Shown: positions 44,850-59,406 of the stretch, piece by piece
Layout of the letters: each line of letters starts with the position of its first letter
Numbering within the stretch: the first letter of the stretch is position 1
Assembly (NCBI GenBank): GCA_025403435.1
Contig: CM046332.1
Location: 2,215,530 to 2,279,529 of the forward strand
DNA: 64,000 bases
Direction of reading: 5' to 3'
Source of the DNA: Artocarpus heterophyllus
Lineage: Eukaryota; Streptophyta; Magnoliopsida; Rosales; Moraceae
Program-made: the position numbers and the translations under genes
The notes under the pieces: generated by a model
What the model was told of the DNA's origin: nothing
The model's input: only the letters and a program-made list of their open reading frames with translations
Databases searched by the model: none

Positions 44850-47327
44850 AAACATAAGCAAACATGAAACAATAGTTTAGTAAGAAACCAAACATACAAG
44901 CAAATATATAATATGTGTTTATTTATCAAAACCTTGAAAAAATCACAACCTTACAATGATAATTTCTAACTTAGAATTCAACAAGCCACCTAAGGGAGAC
45001 TTGTTAAATTCAATTAGAAACACAGATCTCATTTGATTAGTATATGCTGTCTAAGACTGATCTTTGTTTAGCATATACTCACAATAACTTTTTTTGGCAA
45101 TTAGTTTTATTAATAGAGCTCCTAAGGGAGGTTAATAATAAAATTAATCTTGTGTGTTTAACCATCGTCTCAACTACTTAATCCATAGTTTATAATCACC
45201 ACCTAAGGGTGAATAGCGATTAAACAAGCTCAAGTAAATTATCCACTCGAAAATCCAATGTTGTAGGTGATGTATCCCTGTCTAAGGGCCGGAACCATCA
45301 TGTGTTACCTATAGGCCAACAATAGAGGCTTTAGCTTCATTCTTCGTAAACCTTCTCCCACTCAATAATTTAAATAGTATTTAACATATAGATAAAAATT
45401 TATTTTCATGTTATCATAAAATTTTTAGGTTTTATTAGTATTGTCTTATAAAAAATCCCAAAAAATAATAAAAAACTTCTCTATCATCAGGTGATCGACT
45501 GGCTACCAAAGAGCTGGTCAATTAGTTCAATCTGACAAAATGGCACCTTTATTGTGTCCAGTCTTTTGGAGCACTAAGGACCAGTTGATTGGTTTGTCAT
45601 AGACCTATCCCAAGAACTTTTTTTGGAATTATTTTACGGTTTTATTTTTAATAACAGTTTAAAAACCTTATATATTTATAAATAGAGAAAGTATATACAA
45701 TAGTAATTATCTCCATCTTCAAGATCTATCTTCAATTAAAATTAATATTTTTTATATTTACGACTAAAACCTATATTATTTTTGGTTTACAAAATTTCTA
45801 TAAAATAAAATTAAAATTAATGAATCCTAAATGATGACTATAGCCTGCCATCTAATTATATGAAAAATCTAGACACATATTCTAATCTATATGAAACCAT
45901 AACTGGCAAAATTATTTAATAAAAAATAACTAAACTGAAATTAATTAAGAATTAACAATTAATATTTCCTATATAATCTCACGACAGCATAATAGTATAT
46001 AGAAACCCTAAAGTGCCAACTCTCTAACAAAATTCAATTCAAGCATAGGAGAAATATTAAGATCACATGATTTATGTACGTAGCATTATCATAAACTCCA
46101 AAAACTATGGCTGTGATACTAATTGTTGGAAAACGAGTACACAATTGAATTTTAAAATTTTTTAATAAAATATTTTAAAAAAAAATGAGTTAGACATGTT
46201 ATTTGTCATAAATTAATTAATGCTCTTTGTACATTAGCTAATAAGCAACTACACCTCTGGCAAAAGTTTATTTCGCAGAATTGATACAAGAGAAATGAGT
46301 CCAGAAGAGCATCAACCAACTAGTCATCATTGCTATTGTCTTTTTCATAACCGAAATCGAGTTGGCAAACGTTGTTTGATTTTCCTCTTAGTAATGTCTC
46401 CTTCCAACCATAAGTTAAAACGAAGAATTAATATTCTTAATGATAAATAACCCTATAGGAATTTTAGATTTTCTCTCTACAATACTCTTACTTAATTTCT
46501 CTAGTGATCTAAATATTAATAGCAACACATTTCTATTTTGTACTGGCTGTTAGGGTACCTATTCTACTCAGATAAGGCTTTAAAATATGTGACTAAGTCA
46601 AAATCCTAGAACAAACGCGTAAGACATTTTTGCTTACGTGCAAGGTCGGTCGACCAGACCCTATACATGCTAGTTGACTGACTAGTTTGAGTTAGGCCTG
46701 GTGCCATTTCTTCAAAGCACCAAACAACCTACCTAGACCATTGTTTATTTATTTGTCCTGATTTGATAATTATACATTTTATTTGACCCACGGATCTTCC
46801 ATAGAGCCTCGGTTTTAATTCTCAATTTAGAAGTTATTTGATTTAAAAAATATATGATAACCTCGTATCAAATAAAATATAGACAAATAATTTAACATGT
46901 TTATCTTGAATTAATTTATGAAATTAATTCAATCAATAAACTAACATAAATTTTTACAATCCAATTAACCTAATTAGAAGCTATTGTAAAATTTAACATA
47001 AGTTACCTATTTATAGGAAAAACACGCAGCATTGTTACTGGAAAATATGTGAGCTAGAAAAAGGGGACTTGATGAACATATATAGATCAAGCTCCTATAT
47101 TTATAAAATGATAAGTCCCCAACACGCTCATTTTACATTAGCTCAAAGGTGCACTCTTGAATGAATTACAAAATTATGAATGTCCATTAAGTTTTCCATA
47201 CAAGACATATCATGATGTGCACGTCCCTTATAGGACATCCATAATTGGCTTAAAGGATAAATTATGTTTTACCTTCTCAATTATATCTTTATTATGTTCC
47301 ATTAACTCACCATTAGAATACTTACTA
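44850..47327 (-). mobile_element. Reverse copia leader and LTR, unit 2
   Basis: Counterpart of 17125-19638. The LTR spans 46124-47327 on the minus strand, with the primer site just below 46124. Cassettes lie at about 45485-45620 and 46640-46730. Confidence 0.75.
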
Positions 47328-50165
47328 GAAGCCCCCACCAATTTTTGTTTACAAATTTTTTTTTTTGAATTTTTTTCAAATAAATCCAAAAATGTAGAAA
47401 CTTTTCCAAACTTGAACAAATAAAAAATGTAGAAAGTTTTCCAAACTTGAACAAAATGATTTCTAAGTCAAATAAGTTGTAAAATTAAAAATAAATCTCC
47501 CAAAAATTCAAAATATTATAATATCACATCGAAACATATAAAAATACAATTAAATCATCAAAATAGAGCATTTTTCAAACAAGGAATCACAATAACCATT
47601 CTTTAGGCACTTTATCTTGTTGTAATTTTCTTAGTCCATCCACTACAACAATTGTTAGTTCATAATAAATTTCATAATCATAAATATCACACTAGAATTT
47701 TCACACAAAATGTGCTTTTAAGTTATAATTTCATTCATATCATGCATAAAATCGTTAATCGTTACATATCATCTGTTAAAGAAAATAGCTATTGTTACAA
47801 CCTTCCCTTTCTTATGAAATTTTCATCCATAAAACTTAGAACAATTGAAGGTATTTGATTCTCATTTCTTATTCTCGTTCCCATATAGCCTATTTTGTTT
47901 TATGGTTATGCCATAAGACCTTAACCAATGCAATCTCTTTATTCCTTAGGGTCTTGGTTTTGCAGTCTAAAATCTCAATCGTCTTCTCTTCATAGCTAAG
48001 ATATTCTCGTATCTTGATGGCTTGAGGCTTGATTACATGCATGGGATCTGGATGCACTTCTTGAGCATTGAGACATGGAAGACATTGTGGATAGTTGATA
48101 TATCTGGCAGTAAATTCAATTCATAAGCTACATCACCAATCCATTGCGCCACTTCATAAGGTCCTACAAACCTCAAACTAAGCTTGCCTTTCTTCCTAAA
48201 TCTCATAGCTCCTTTCATCAATGCCGCTCTTATAAATACAAAATCATCGACTATAAACTCCAAAGGCTTTCTCCTTTTTTTAGCATTGCTTTTTTGGTGA
48301 TTCTATGCGGTCTCAATCTTTCTACATATCAGTTTTACTGCTTTAGTTATTTCATTGAAAGAATCTGTCTTCTCTTTAATCTCCTCTTCCATCTTCTTCT
48401 TTTTCTTTGCTTCATGCCAATAGATAGGTGACCTACATTTTTTTCCATAAATTACCTCATAAGGTGTCATCCCAATAGTTACTTGACAGCTGTTATTGTA
48501 TGCAAACTTTGCCAAAGGTAGCATCTTACACCAGTTAGCCTTGGAGTGAAAAGCATGTCTTCTAAGATCAAATTTGTTCTCTCTAATTGGCCATCAGTCT
48601 AGGGATGAAATGCTGTGCTAAAACGTAGCTGTGTGCCCAATGCATTTTGTAAACCTTTCCAAAAATAAGAAGTGAACTCACTATCATAGTCGAAGATAAT
48701 GGACTTTCAAACACCATAAAGCATTACAATTTCCTTGATGTAGAGTTCTACAAGCTGCTCCATTAAGCAGGTGATTCTAATAGGGATAAAGTGTGTTGTC
48801 TTAGTCAACCAATCGACTACTACCAAAATAGAGTCGTACCAATTTGTAGTTCTCGGTAGACCAACAATGAAATCCATTGTAATCTCTTCCTATTTCCATT
48901 TAGGTACCTAAATGGGTTGCAAAAGACCTCGTAGCATTTGGTGTTCAGTTTTGACTTGCGGCAAGTCAAGCATTACTTTACATACTTAGCTACATCACAT
49001 TTCATGCTAAACCACCAAAAACCATTCTTCAAGTCCTTATGCATCTTCGTCACACCTAGATGGATTGAGTAAGGAGCATTGTACATTTTTTATAGGATCC
49101 TTTCCTTCAAATCATCAACTTTGGGAACTGACAAACGGCTCTTGAAATATAATGTTCTGTCTTCTACCACTCGAAACCTTTCACATTTGCTAAACTTAAT
49201 TTTTTGTTTGATTCTTATTAGGCTTGCATCTCTTCCTTATTTTCTACAAATCTCATCATATAAAGTCATGCAAAGGTTAATGTTGATAGCCGTCTGGAAA
49301 TTAATTCAAGATTGAAGTCTAGAATTTCTTTCCTAAATGGTTAGGACATTTCCTATAACGACATCAAGGTTATAGAAAACTTCCCACTTAAAGCATCCGC
49401 CACTCGATTTGCCTTTTTTGGGTAATAAAGAATTTCACAATCATAGTCCTTGACCAATTCTAACCACCTTCGTTGTCTCATATTCAATTCCTTCTGATTG
49501 AAAAAGTTCTTCAAACTCTGATGGTCGATGTAGATTTTACATTGAATTTTGTACAAGTAGTGTCTCTATATTTTCAATGCAAAGCTACCGCTACGAATTT
49601 GAGATCATGAGTAGGATAGTTCTTCTTATAATCCTTTAGTTGTCTCGAAGCATATGCAAGCACTCTACTGTTTTGCATTAGCACTGCACTGAGACCCATT
49701 TTTGAGGCATCTTTATATGTGACAAATCCCTTTTTGACTTCTAGAATCACCAAAATTGGATATGAGGTTAACCTTTTCTTCAGTTCTTGGAAACTTTTTT
49801 TGCAATTGTTTGTCCACTTGAACTTCTTTCCCTTGTGAGTCAAGTTGGTGAGCAGCAAGGCTATCTTAGAGAAACCTTCCACGAACTTCCAAAAATATCA
49901 AGCCAAACCTAAGAAGATTCTTATCTTGCTTGCATTCTTAGGCTACTTCCAGTTGAGAATAGCTTCAATTTTAGTAGGATCCATCATAATTTCATCCTTA
50001 GAGACAACGTGACCTAGGAAAGATACATGGTCGAGCCAAAATCCACACTTAGAGAACTTGGCATACAACTGATGTATTTTCAAGTTTTTCAACACAATTC
50101 TTAAGTGTTCCTCATGCTCTTCTTCATTCTTTGAATGCACAAGGTTGTCATCGACAAAAGTGTGC
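47328..50165 (-). mobile_element. Gypsy element remnant, unit 2
   Basis: A 3' LTR piece (47799 down to 47328, beginning TGTAACAATAGC) is preceded on the minus strand by the polypurine tract AAGAAAGGGAAGG (47802-47814) and the end of pol. These are missing from unit 1. The right end is cut in reverse transcriptase at the same place as in unit 1. Confidence 0.85.
48033..50165 (-). pseudogene. Gypsy pol: RT, RNase H, integrase, broken (unit 2)
   Basis: Reverse transcriptase remnant at 49943-50140 ([15 protein letters not shown]). RNase H at 49574-49882 ([16 protein letters not shown]) and 49353-49556 ([29 protein letters not shown]). The integrase core is decayed at about 48550-48900. The integrase C-terminus is at 48303-48524 (LAKFAYNNS, GMTPYEVIYG) and the GPY/F module at 48033-48263 (LRFVGPYEV, HNVFHVSMLKK). 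No chromodomain could be seen beyond it. Better preserved at the 3' end than the unit 1 copy, but broken by stops and frameshifts. Confidence 0.87.
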
Positions 50166-50668
50166 TACATGTTTTACTATGGTATTTTGACCCAATGACA
50201 TATTTCAAAGCCGTATCTGAGTACAATAGATGCTCTCCTAACCACTATAAATAGAAAACATGTTCCTACTATTAATTAGATCACTTGAGAAATTTAGAAA
50301 TAGTATTTTAGAGAGAGAAGCTTTGAACTTCCTATAAAATTATTGTTAACATCACGAACAATAATTCTAGTTTTCTCCTGTAGTTGGAAAGAGAAGTAGC
50401 CAACAAAAAATCAAATAACATATGGCCACTCATATTTTGGTCCTAGAAAAGAGAATAGCAAAGAAGACCATTCCGTTAAGACTTTTTTGGACATCATTTT
50501 TTGTGTAGCAATTCTACCGAATAAATTTCTACAAGAATTGTGGTTTCTGATTTCCTAAGGTACGAAGATTTTTGATTAATTTATGATATATAGCATGTCT
50601 AACTAGTTCTATGGAAAAATGTTTTGTTAAAAAATTTTAAACTTCCTTTGCGCATTCATTTTCCAACA
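50166..50668 (+). repeat. Copia LTR tail, unit 2
   Basis: Counterpart of 22208-22704, ending TTTTCCAACA. Confidence 0.7.
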
Positions 50669-51110
50669 AATAAAACTTAATACATTAGTGCTAAGAACAA
50701 ACCCTAACAAAAATAAACCCAATCCCTCACATTCTCTCTCTTATCTCTCTCCCTCATCCCTGTTGCTAGCACTGACCATCCAGACCTACCGCCGAAGAGC
50801 TCTGCAAGAACGGCGTCGTGCATAGATCGATGGAGATCTCTTCTTGTCTTTTTCTTTGTCACTGGAGTAGTTGTTGCCTCATCATCATCGCAGAGCAGGG
50901 TTGTGTGGATGAGATCATCGTATTCACTTACGGTCACGTAGAGCAGTCCAACATTGGTGTTGTATGGAGGAGCTCGTTGTTGTCACCCGTTATCGTTGTC
51001 GCCTATCGCGGAGAGAGAGTCTCAAATTCGCCATCATAGTCAAGGTTTGGAGGCAGCAATTCATCTGTCATGATCGTTGCTAGAGTGGCGTTGCACAAGG
51101 ATCTCCTCCA
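50669..51110. other. Gene-like block of unknown origin, unit 2
   Basis: Counterpart of 22705-23156, with opposing frames at 50704-50937 and 50818-51039. The plus-strand frame begins further in than in unit 1. No domain is recognised. Confidence 0.35.
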
Positions 51111-52579
51111 ACACGACGACTTTGGCATTGCATGGGGAATTTGGGAATGGTGGTATCTTTGACAATGGAGAAGAGCAGATCTGGGTAAAATTGGAAGAAC
51201 AAAAATATAGGATAAACTACTAGTGATATCATTAATTTTTGAAAAGTTAGGATAAAAATTTTGTTATAAGTAAATAGTGGACCACCCAACCTAATTTCTC
51301 AATATACTATTATGTCATATGTATACAAAAAATAATTAAAAAAAAAACAATCTACAAGTATCAAAAACCCATGTTGAAAGAATCCGTGGTCATCCGCCAA
51401 CTTAAACTATTACTAGAATAAGAATACGGATTAGTTTTCTTCACGAGCTTGGTCGTCAAAATGGCTATCCCGCCGTGTTGCCATCACTAAATGGCTAATT
51501 GGACTCATTGCTAGTTCTGCTTAATTAAAGCATTTTGCCGGCCCAATCAGGGATGTAAGACTTTTAATTAGTTTACAGATGAAAAGATTTTGAAGCAAAC
51601 CCGTTTCAACAAATGGCAAATTAAGCCGGCGTTTTTTTTCAAGCACTATATGGCACATAAATATTCAATATTCAATATTCAATTAGGTTATAACTGTACA
51701 TATTCAATGCTCTTTATTGACCTTTGTCTCCTGGACTTGTAGACCAATTCTATTATACGAGTTCAGAGCGTTATATATTAATCTTTTTGTTTTTTAAAAG
51801 CATTAATTTTATAGTGATACTCTTCAGATGGTTTCCTAAAGTTACGGTGAGTGTAACTGTTTGAAAGTTCCATGATAATTTTTTAAATTATTTTATTTTA
51901 TTATAATTGATACCATTTGAATTTGATTTGTCTTACCAGTTACCTTTTTTTTTAAAAAAAAAATATCCATTATTTTTTCTTTTATTTTATTTTATAAACA
52001 TAATGCTTAAAACGTTGCGACAATATTGATGATATGTTCGAATCACGTAAAACAACAACGCGAGGTTAAACACAGAGGTCTCTCTTTTGTATCGACATTA
52101 CACAACTTGAAGATTAAAAAAAAAAACAAAGTCGGAGGTATCCGTTTGTGTTCTTCAGTTACCTTTTAGATATGCTACGCCCAGCTTAGAATCGTAAGCC
52201 ATAAAAAGAATCTTATTAATATTGCGTAATTAATGAACTGCCTTGTGCATCCACACTACCTTTAATAATGAGATCTAACACTGTTGGATTACCGAACTCC
52301 AAGCAGGTGTACACACATAAAATTTGCGAAACCTAATATAAGACTATCAATCTTAATTAATTGTATGATCTTAAATCTTTAAAATGCAAACTGTAAACTC
52401 AATATTTTGTACTATCTTCAACTTGTCATCTTTTCATTAACAAATGCAATACCTTAAAAATGATAATCTTGCTTTTAAACACCTATGAATAAAACAATGA
52501 TAATTCAAAATTAGTACAAAAATTAATTAGAGTTATTGTTTTGAGCATTATTAATATTCTCTACTCTTAAATATTTCTC
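51111..52579. other. Duplicated spacer with empty hAT site
   Basis: ACACGACG at 51111-51118 is the single, uninterrupted counterpart of the hAT target duplication in unit 1. The rest is the unrecognised spacer. Confidence 0.6.
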
Positions 52580-52614
52580 TAAGGGCATGTTTAGCATGTT
52601 GTATTAGCACTCCA

Positions 52615-53520
52615 AGTTGGGGTCGAGATTTGGGATTGGTGTCAGGGTCAGGGTCGGGATCTAGATCGTGGTCAGGATTTGGGGTTGGGATTAGAGGTTG
52701 GAGTCAGGGTCAAGGCCAGAATCAGGATTCGAGATAGGGGATTAGGGTCGAGATTTAGGACTAGTGTCAAAGTCGAGGCCAAGATTCAGGGCTGGGGTTG
52801 GGGTCACAGTCGCGGTCATGGTCGAAATTCTTGGTTGGGATTCAGGACCAAGGTCAGGGGCAGGATTGGATGTCGGGGTCTAGGTCAAGATTTGGGACCA
52901 GTATCGAGGCTGGGGTTGGGATCGAGGTCGAGTGTTAGGATTGAGATTAAGATCGGGATCAAGGTTGGGATTCGAGGACGGGATTTGAAACCAGGGTCAA
53001 GCTCGAGGTTAAAGTTAGAATTCGATATTGTGGTCGCAGTCGAAATTTAGCGATGTTAGGATTCTGAGTGGGGATTCAAGACCAAGGTCATGATCAAGGT
53101 CAGAATTTAAGGCCAGGGTCGAGATTCTTGGTCAAGATTCAAGATTGGGCTGGGGTCTAGATTTAGGGTCGAGATTGGGGACTAGGGTCGGGGTTAGGAT
53201 TCGGGATCATGGTCAGGGTCAGGGTTGGGATTCAGGATCGAGATCGAGGTCGGGATTTCAAATTATGATTCGAGACCTGGGTCACGTTCAGGATTTGGGT
53301 CAGTGTTAGGATTTCGGGTCGGGATTTAGAATCAAGGTCAGGTCAGTTTGGGATTCGAGACCAAGGATGGAATTTGGGGTCAAGTTTGGGATTTGAAATC
53401 GGGTTGTGGACAAGATTTAGACCAAGGTCGAGATTTGAGGCCGGGGTAAGGGTCATGATTCTAGATCAGGGTCGAGGTCGTGGTAAGGATTCAAGGTTGG
53501 GATCAGGATAGGGGTCAGGT
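52615..53520 (+). repeat. G-rich degenerate arm, unit 2, with empty LTR-element site
   Basis: GGTCGAGATTTGGGATTGG runs straight on into TGTCAGGGTC. This is the undisturbed form of the site at which the LTR element sits in unit 1 (ATTGG at 52635-52639). Confidence 0.85.
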
Positions 53521-53898
53521 TCCTCAAATCCAGGCCTAGACCTAGACCCTAGTCCCATCCCAATCCAGAATCCTAACCTCAACCCTAGTCTCGAATCAGC
53601 GACCTCAAATCCTGATCCCAACCCCAACATCGAATCTTAAACCTGACATTGATCCTAAAGCCTGACCTTGAGCTCGTTCCCAAATCCCAATCCTAACCTT
53701 AACCTTAATAACGGTCTTGAATCCTAACCTCGACCCCAACCCCAATCTCAAATCCCATACTCTGATGTTAGTCCCAAATCTTGATCTTGACTTCCGTTCC
53801 AAAATTTGTCCCCGACCCTGAACTTGGTCCTGAATCCTAACTCCAGCCAAGAGTCTCAACCCTAACATTAGTACTGACCCTGACACCAGTCTTGACTC
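53521..53898 (+). repeat. C-rich arm, left part, unit 2
   Basis: Counterpart of 34623-34996. The Arg/Ser/Val-rich frame at 53605-53958 on the minus strand is a translation of this repeat. Confidence 0.85.
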
Positions 53899-53903
53899 TG
53901 ACA

Positions 53904-56900
53904 TGTTAGACATAGGTGCCTTAAGGAGTACAATGTTGTAATAAGTTTTTTTAGACATTTTATCAATAAAGAGTTTATTTATTATTCATTTACCAATTGT
54001 TGTGCTCTTATGTTCACGTCCGCTGAATGTATGATAAGCAAACAAAAGTCTGAGACTATCAGTCTAAACCTTTAAGAATTGTACAAATGATGGATAACTT
54101 ATGCGAAAGACATTAATCTTAAAGATGATAGACTAAATCATAAGATTCACAAATGAGGGAATAAAGTTGGGCACTTTATTTATGCTAAGATTGTTATGTT
54201 GTCTACAGCCTTAATGGGAGATGGCTTATCTTGGTCATTAGAGTTGGACTTCATGAGTAAAAACATTGGACTGCATTTGTGTAAATCAGTTCACTTTAGG
54301 CAATCATATGTGTTGCGTCTTATTCCTAAAATGACTAATAGGCCTCTATTCTTGACTTATGTCTTTTGTTGTACCAAAGGTTGACATCCTGACTTAATGT
54401 TGGTATGCATACTAGTACCTTGGAGACATGACATTTGTTTGACATAGACTCATTATTCGTAGAAGCTCTTTTTGTAGAGTTAATGATATTTCTTATATGC
54501 ATTATCTTGTTATTGGAAAACTGGAGTGCTCAACCATTTGGATACATAGGTGTAACTAAATGGTATACTATCTATAGATAGTAAGTATTCCAATAGTGTG
54601 ATAATGGAACGTAAGATAAAAATAGTTGGAAAGGTATAACAGAATGTATCCTTAAGCTGATTATAAATATCCTATGGGGATATAACACATTATGATATGT
54701 CATAGATGGTTAGCTTGTTAAAGCTTTGTAATTTTATATAAGTCGAGAGTGCAGCTCTAAGCTTTTAGTGGAATAGCATTAGAGTTGATAATATAATATA
54801 TATATATATATGTATATGGGATATTGTATTTTATAATTATAGGAGCATGATCTATATATGTCCATCAAGTCCCCTTTGCTAGCTCATAATAAATCCTGTA
54901 ACGATACGGCGTATTTTTCCAATATATTGGTGACTTATGTTAAATTATTAGATTGGCTAAAATTCAAGTTGATTGGATTAAATAATTCATGTTAGTTTAT
55001 CGGTTAAATTAATTTTGTAAATTAATTCAAGATAAATATGTTGAATTATTTGGATAATATTTTCTTTCCATGTCAAGATTATTGTTAAGAAAACTACTAA
55101 ATCTTTCCTTATTGTTAAGAAAAAAAAACAACTAATTCTTTCCTTTTTTTTCTCCATCATTTAATCCTACTAGGTGGAAAAATATGTTAATCAAATAATT
55201 AAAAAAAGGGTGCAAGAGAAAATAATAGTTATCCCAAATATTTGATTTCTTTCTATTCAATTTTTCTTTTTGCTACTGTCATTTTTCTCCTTCTCTATAA
55301 TAGTTTTTTTTTATTATTTTTACTACTTTATTAGTAAAAACATAAAATAGGCTCTGAAACATATTCCGGATGATAACAAAAGAAAAGTAAGAATTGCATA
55401 CAAACAACAGACTTTTAAATGAAGTCAACTACATTTCCTATAGTTCAACACCACGTAAAACCCTCTACCATTATTTGTTACATTATAACTACGGCCCTAA
55501 TTCTCCTCAAGCAGAATATGTATTTGATTGTTTTAATTAGAAAACTTTTCTATTGGTTATTTGAATTACAATTCAGGCTCTACAAAGGATACCTGAAACA
55601 AATAAGATAGGATTTATCCAATTGGTTAAGATTGGATCTATCAAATCAGCTTGACAAGTTCGAATTTGATTCAAACTCTAGTATCGTGACCATGTGGTCG
55701 ACTTGCGATATATTAGGCATGGTTGACCACGACAATTAGAGTCAAATTCTATTTCACGCATTTTTACTCTAAAATTAATCTAAACTTGAATTTTGAGGCC
55801 TAATCTGATAATGATTAACCCTAGGTCTGACTACTATAAATAGGGGGTGAGTTAGATCACTTGAGAAGCAAAGAGTGAGTACTCTAGTGTGAGAAACTCT
55901 ATAACTCCTAAAGAGTTATTGTTCAACATCAAGGACCTTAGCTCTTGGTTTTCTCTTGTGGTTAGAAAGACAGTCACTCGAAGAGCTATACAATGCGTGA
56001 TCACCCACACCCGATCATGGATAGAGAATAGCAAAAAATACCTGTTAGTTGAAGCTCTTCTAGAAGGGTTTTCCCTCAATAGATTCGAGTTCACTTCAGT
56101 ATGCAAAAGAGGTCAGTAAGATTTCTCATTAATTTATGTATTTAGCATGCCAAACTTGTGTTTTGAAAAATACTCTGGTTTAAAGTTTTAAGATTCCACT
56201 ACATACTTGTTTTCCAACAATTGGTATTAGAGATAGGTTTTCACATTGATTTTACGGGTTTATGATCATGCTATGTGCATGAATTATGTGATCTTATCAT
56301 CTCCTATGCTTAAATTTAATTTTTTAGAGAGTTAGCACTCTAGGGTTTCTATATAATTAAATGATGTCATGAGATTATGTGGTAAATATTTTTTAATTAA
56401 TTATAGTTACATAAATTTTATTTAATTATTAATTAATTAATTTACGCCAGTTATTGTTTCTTAGAGGTTAGAGTTTGTATATAGGCTTTTCATGTCATTA
56501 GATGGCGGTCTATCATCACCGTTTAGGATTTATTATTTTAAATTTAAACTTGTAAAATTTGTAATTAAATAATCATTTGAAGTGATACGAATCAAGAAGA
56601 TAAAGGTGATAGGAGTTCAACTGTTTTTCTCTGTTTATAAATTTTTATATTTTTTAATTATTGAAAATAAGATTGAAAAACTGCTTAAAAAACTATGTTT
56701 TGGAAAAACACTGATTCAGCTTGGTCGGCAAGCCAATGGTCGCAAATTGACATGCTGAACTTCCAATTCAGCAGGCCAGCAGCAAAGTAGAACGTTTTTC
56801 AAAAAAAGGTGCCTTTTTCGTTGCATTTTTTAATTTGTTTTTGAGGCAATTTTGATAAACATGAAATTTTATGATGACTAGAAAAATAAACTTTTTGATT

Positions 56901-58764
56901 TATGAGGAATTGAAGAATTGAAGATGGATGTCACATGAAGAAGGATACAACGTGAAGATACAAAATGAAGAATGGATAATATGTTTCGATTGATCTTTTG
57001 TAATCTTTATTTTCTTTTCTCTAGGATGGAACCATGATATCATGGTTGTTTACTTACTTATTATTTTACTTGTAGCTTTGCTTGTTTCTTTTTTGTCTGC
57101 ATTATAATATGATTTGTCTTGTATGTTGATAACATGCCATGTAGAATACGGAGTGCTGCTCATTAAAAATTGTTATGCTTGTTAACATAAAACCTTGACT
57201 TTCAAAATATTAAGTGGGACAAGGTTTTCTAAAAGAGGACCTACGGCCTCCATTGTTGGTCCATAGGTAGTACATGGTGGTTCTAACCCCTAGGAAGGGA
57301 TTTCATCATGTACTAGGTTGGATCTTCGAAGGGATAACTTGCTTTAGCATGTCTTATCATTGATCACCCCAAGGTGGCAATTATAAACCATGGATAAAGT
57401 ACTTGAAATGATGGTTATACACTCAAGATTTATTTTGTTATAACCTCCACAAAGAGCTCTGTTAATGAAATTAATGGCCAAAGAAAATGATTATTAGTAT
57501 ATGCTAGATCAAACAGGTCTTGGATAGCATATATTAATTGGAGGGGATCTGTGACTAATTGAATTTGGCAAGTTTCTCCAAGGCAGCTTGTTGGATTATG
57601 AGTTAGGAATTATCGTTGTAAGGTTGTGATATTTTCAAGGTTTTGACACATAAACACATTTGCAGGCTTACTTGTTTGAGTTATCTTACTAAACTGTTGT
57701 AGAATGTTTTCTTATATTTAGTATATGAATCTTTATTATAGACTAAAATGTCTAAAAACGCTTTACACCAATACTTGATAAAAACGTGTTAACTGGTGAG
57801 AATTACAATGATTGAAAAAGGAACCTAAATATTGTCCTTTTCTTTGAGAAAATAAAATTTATGCTAACCACATCGTGTCCTCTTGCGCCTAGTGGCGAAT
57901 CCATAAATGAACAAATCCCAGTGCATAATCGTTGGAAATAAGCTGATGATCAAGCCTACTGCTATATTATGGCTAACATGAATAATATGCTATAGGGCTT
58001 AACATGAAGATTATGAGACTACTCAGTAGATCTTGGATAATCTTAATGACATGTTTGGAGGCCAAGCTTTGACAAAGTAGAAAGGGCCTCTTTGGAAGCT
58101 CCTCAACTGCAAACAAAGGCTGGAGACTCCTGTGAAGGTGCATATGATGTTGGCCACAGGTTACCTCACTGAGGCTTAGTCCCATGGAGCTAACATTGAT
58201 GCTAAGTCATAGATGACTATGTTCTTTGAGACTCTATCTAAGGAGTTCATCCTGTTTAGAGCTTCATATAACTTGAGCAATAGAGATGATGTGACCTTGA
58301 CTGAGCTGTTGAAACAGTTACAAGAATTGGAAAATCTAATCAAGGTAGCTCCAGCTAGTGGCGAGGTGAACTTAGTAGTTGCATCTAGTTCCAATTCACT
58401 TGAGAAGCAAAGAGTGGGTCCTCTAGTGTGAGAAACTCTAAAACCCCCAAAGAGCTATTGTTCAACATCAAGGAACTTAGCTCTTAGTTTTCTCTTGTGG
58501 TTGGAAGGAGAGTCACTAGGTGGAAAAATTATATGACGTGCAACCACCCACACTCCAATCACAGGATAAAGAATAGTATAGAAGACTAGTTAGTTAAGGC
58601 TCTTTTGGAAGGTTCTTTTCTACACAGATTTTAGCCCACTTCGGTATACAAAAAAGGTTAGTAAGATCTGTTATTAATTTATGTATTTAGCATGTCAAAC
58701 TTATGTTTTGGAATATACTTTGGTTTAGAATTTTAAAATTCTGTTGTGCACTTGTTTTCCAACA
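53904..58764 (+). mobile_element. Nested copia element, unit 2
   Basis: 5' LTR 53904-56219 with TATAAATAGGGGG near 55837, primer site TGGTATTAGAGA just after it, leader, broken gag (57770-58398), and the 3' LTR tail from about 58399. The flanks TGACA and CGGCA are more decayed than in unit 1. Confidence 0.85.
57770..58398 (+). pseudogene. Copia gag, broken (unit 2)
   Basis: Same layout as 38760-39393. Last clean frame 58213-58431, with NLSNRDDVTLTELLKQLQ, then running into LTR sequence. Stops lie upstream and pol is absent. Confidence 0.7.
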
Positions 58765-58769
58765 CGGCA

Positions 58770-59215
58770 CTAGTCTTGAATCTTGACCTACCTCTACCTC
58801 GAATCTCGACCCTGACCTTGGTCTAGAATCCTAAATCCCAACCCTGACCCTGGTTAGAAATCACAATCTCGACCATGACACCGTTCTCGAATCTCGACCT
58901 CGACCTTGAATCCTAAATCTGATCCCAAATCTTGTCCCTGAACTTAGCTTTGAATCTCGACTACAACCCTGGCTCTGAATCCTAACCCTAACCTTGGTCC
59001 CGAATCCCATTCTCTTCCCCAACGTCAGTCTCAAATATCGATCTGAACCATAGTACAAAGTCCTATCCTTAACCCTGATCCCGACCTTGACCCCGGTCTT
59101 GAATCTCAACACTGGTTTCAAATCTCAACCCCAACTCTGATCTTGAATCCCAACATTGATTCTATTCTCAAATCCTGACCTCGATTTAACCTGAATTTTG
59201 ACCCCAAAACCATGG
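58770..59215 (+). repeat. C-rich arm, right part, unit 2
   Basis: Counterpart of 39763-40200. The minus-strand frame at 58861-59121 (Arg/Gly/Val-rich) is a translation of the repeat. Confidence 0.85.
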
Positions 59216-59329
59216 CTCAAATTTACTGTATTTACAGATTAAATAGCAATATTATACAATACTGGTAAGAAACAAACATTGTATAGTGTAATACAACATG
59301 TTAATATAGTGCAAAACCAAACACTGTAA

Positions 59330-59403
59330 TGTATAATATTAATACAGTATAATACAATGCAATGCAATACAATATAGCGTAATACGGTATGCCATATATG
59401 CCC
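59330..59403. repeat. CAATA-rich array and right TIR, unit 2
   Basis: Shorter than in unit 1 by several pentamers. Confidence 0.75.
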
Positions 59404-59406
59404 TAA

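Larger units (their letters stand above)
52583..59403. mobile_element. PIF/Harbinger-like fold-back element, unit 2
   Basis: Ends GGGCATGTTTAGCATGTTGT and, reversed, GGGCATATATGGCATACCGT, with TAA on both sides (52580-52582, 59404-59406). It contains the G-rich arm, C-rich arm and nested copia element but not the LOG-carrying element. Its 6,821 bp agrees with unit 1 after that element is subtracted. Confidence 0.7.
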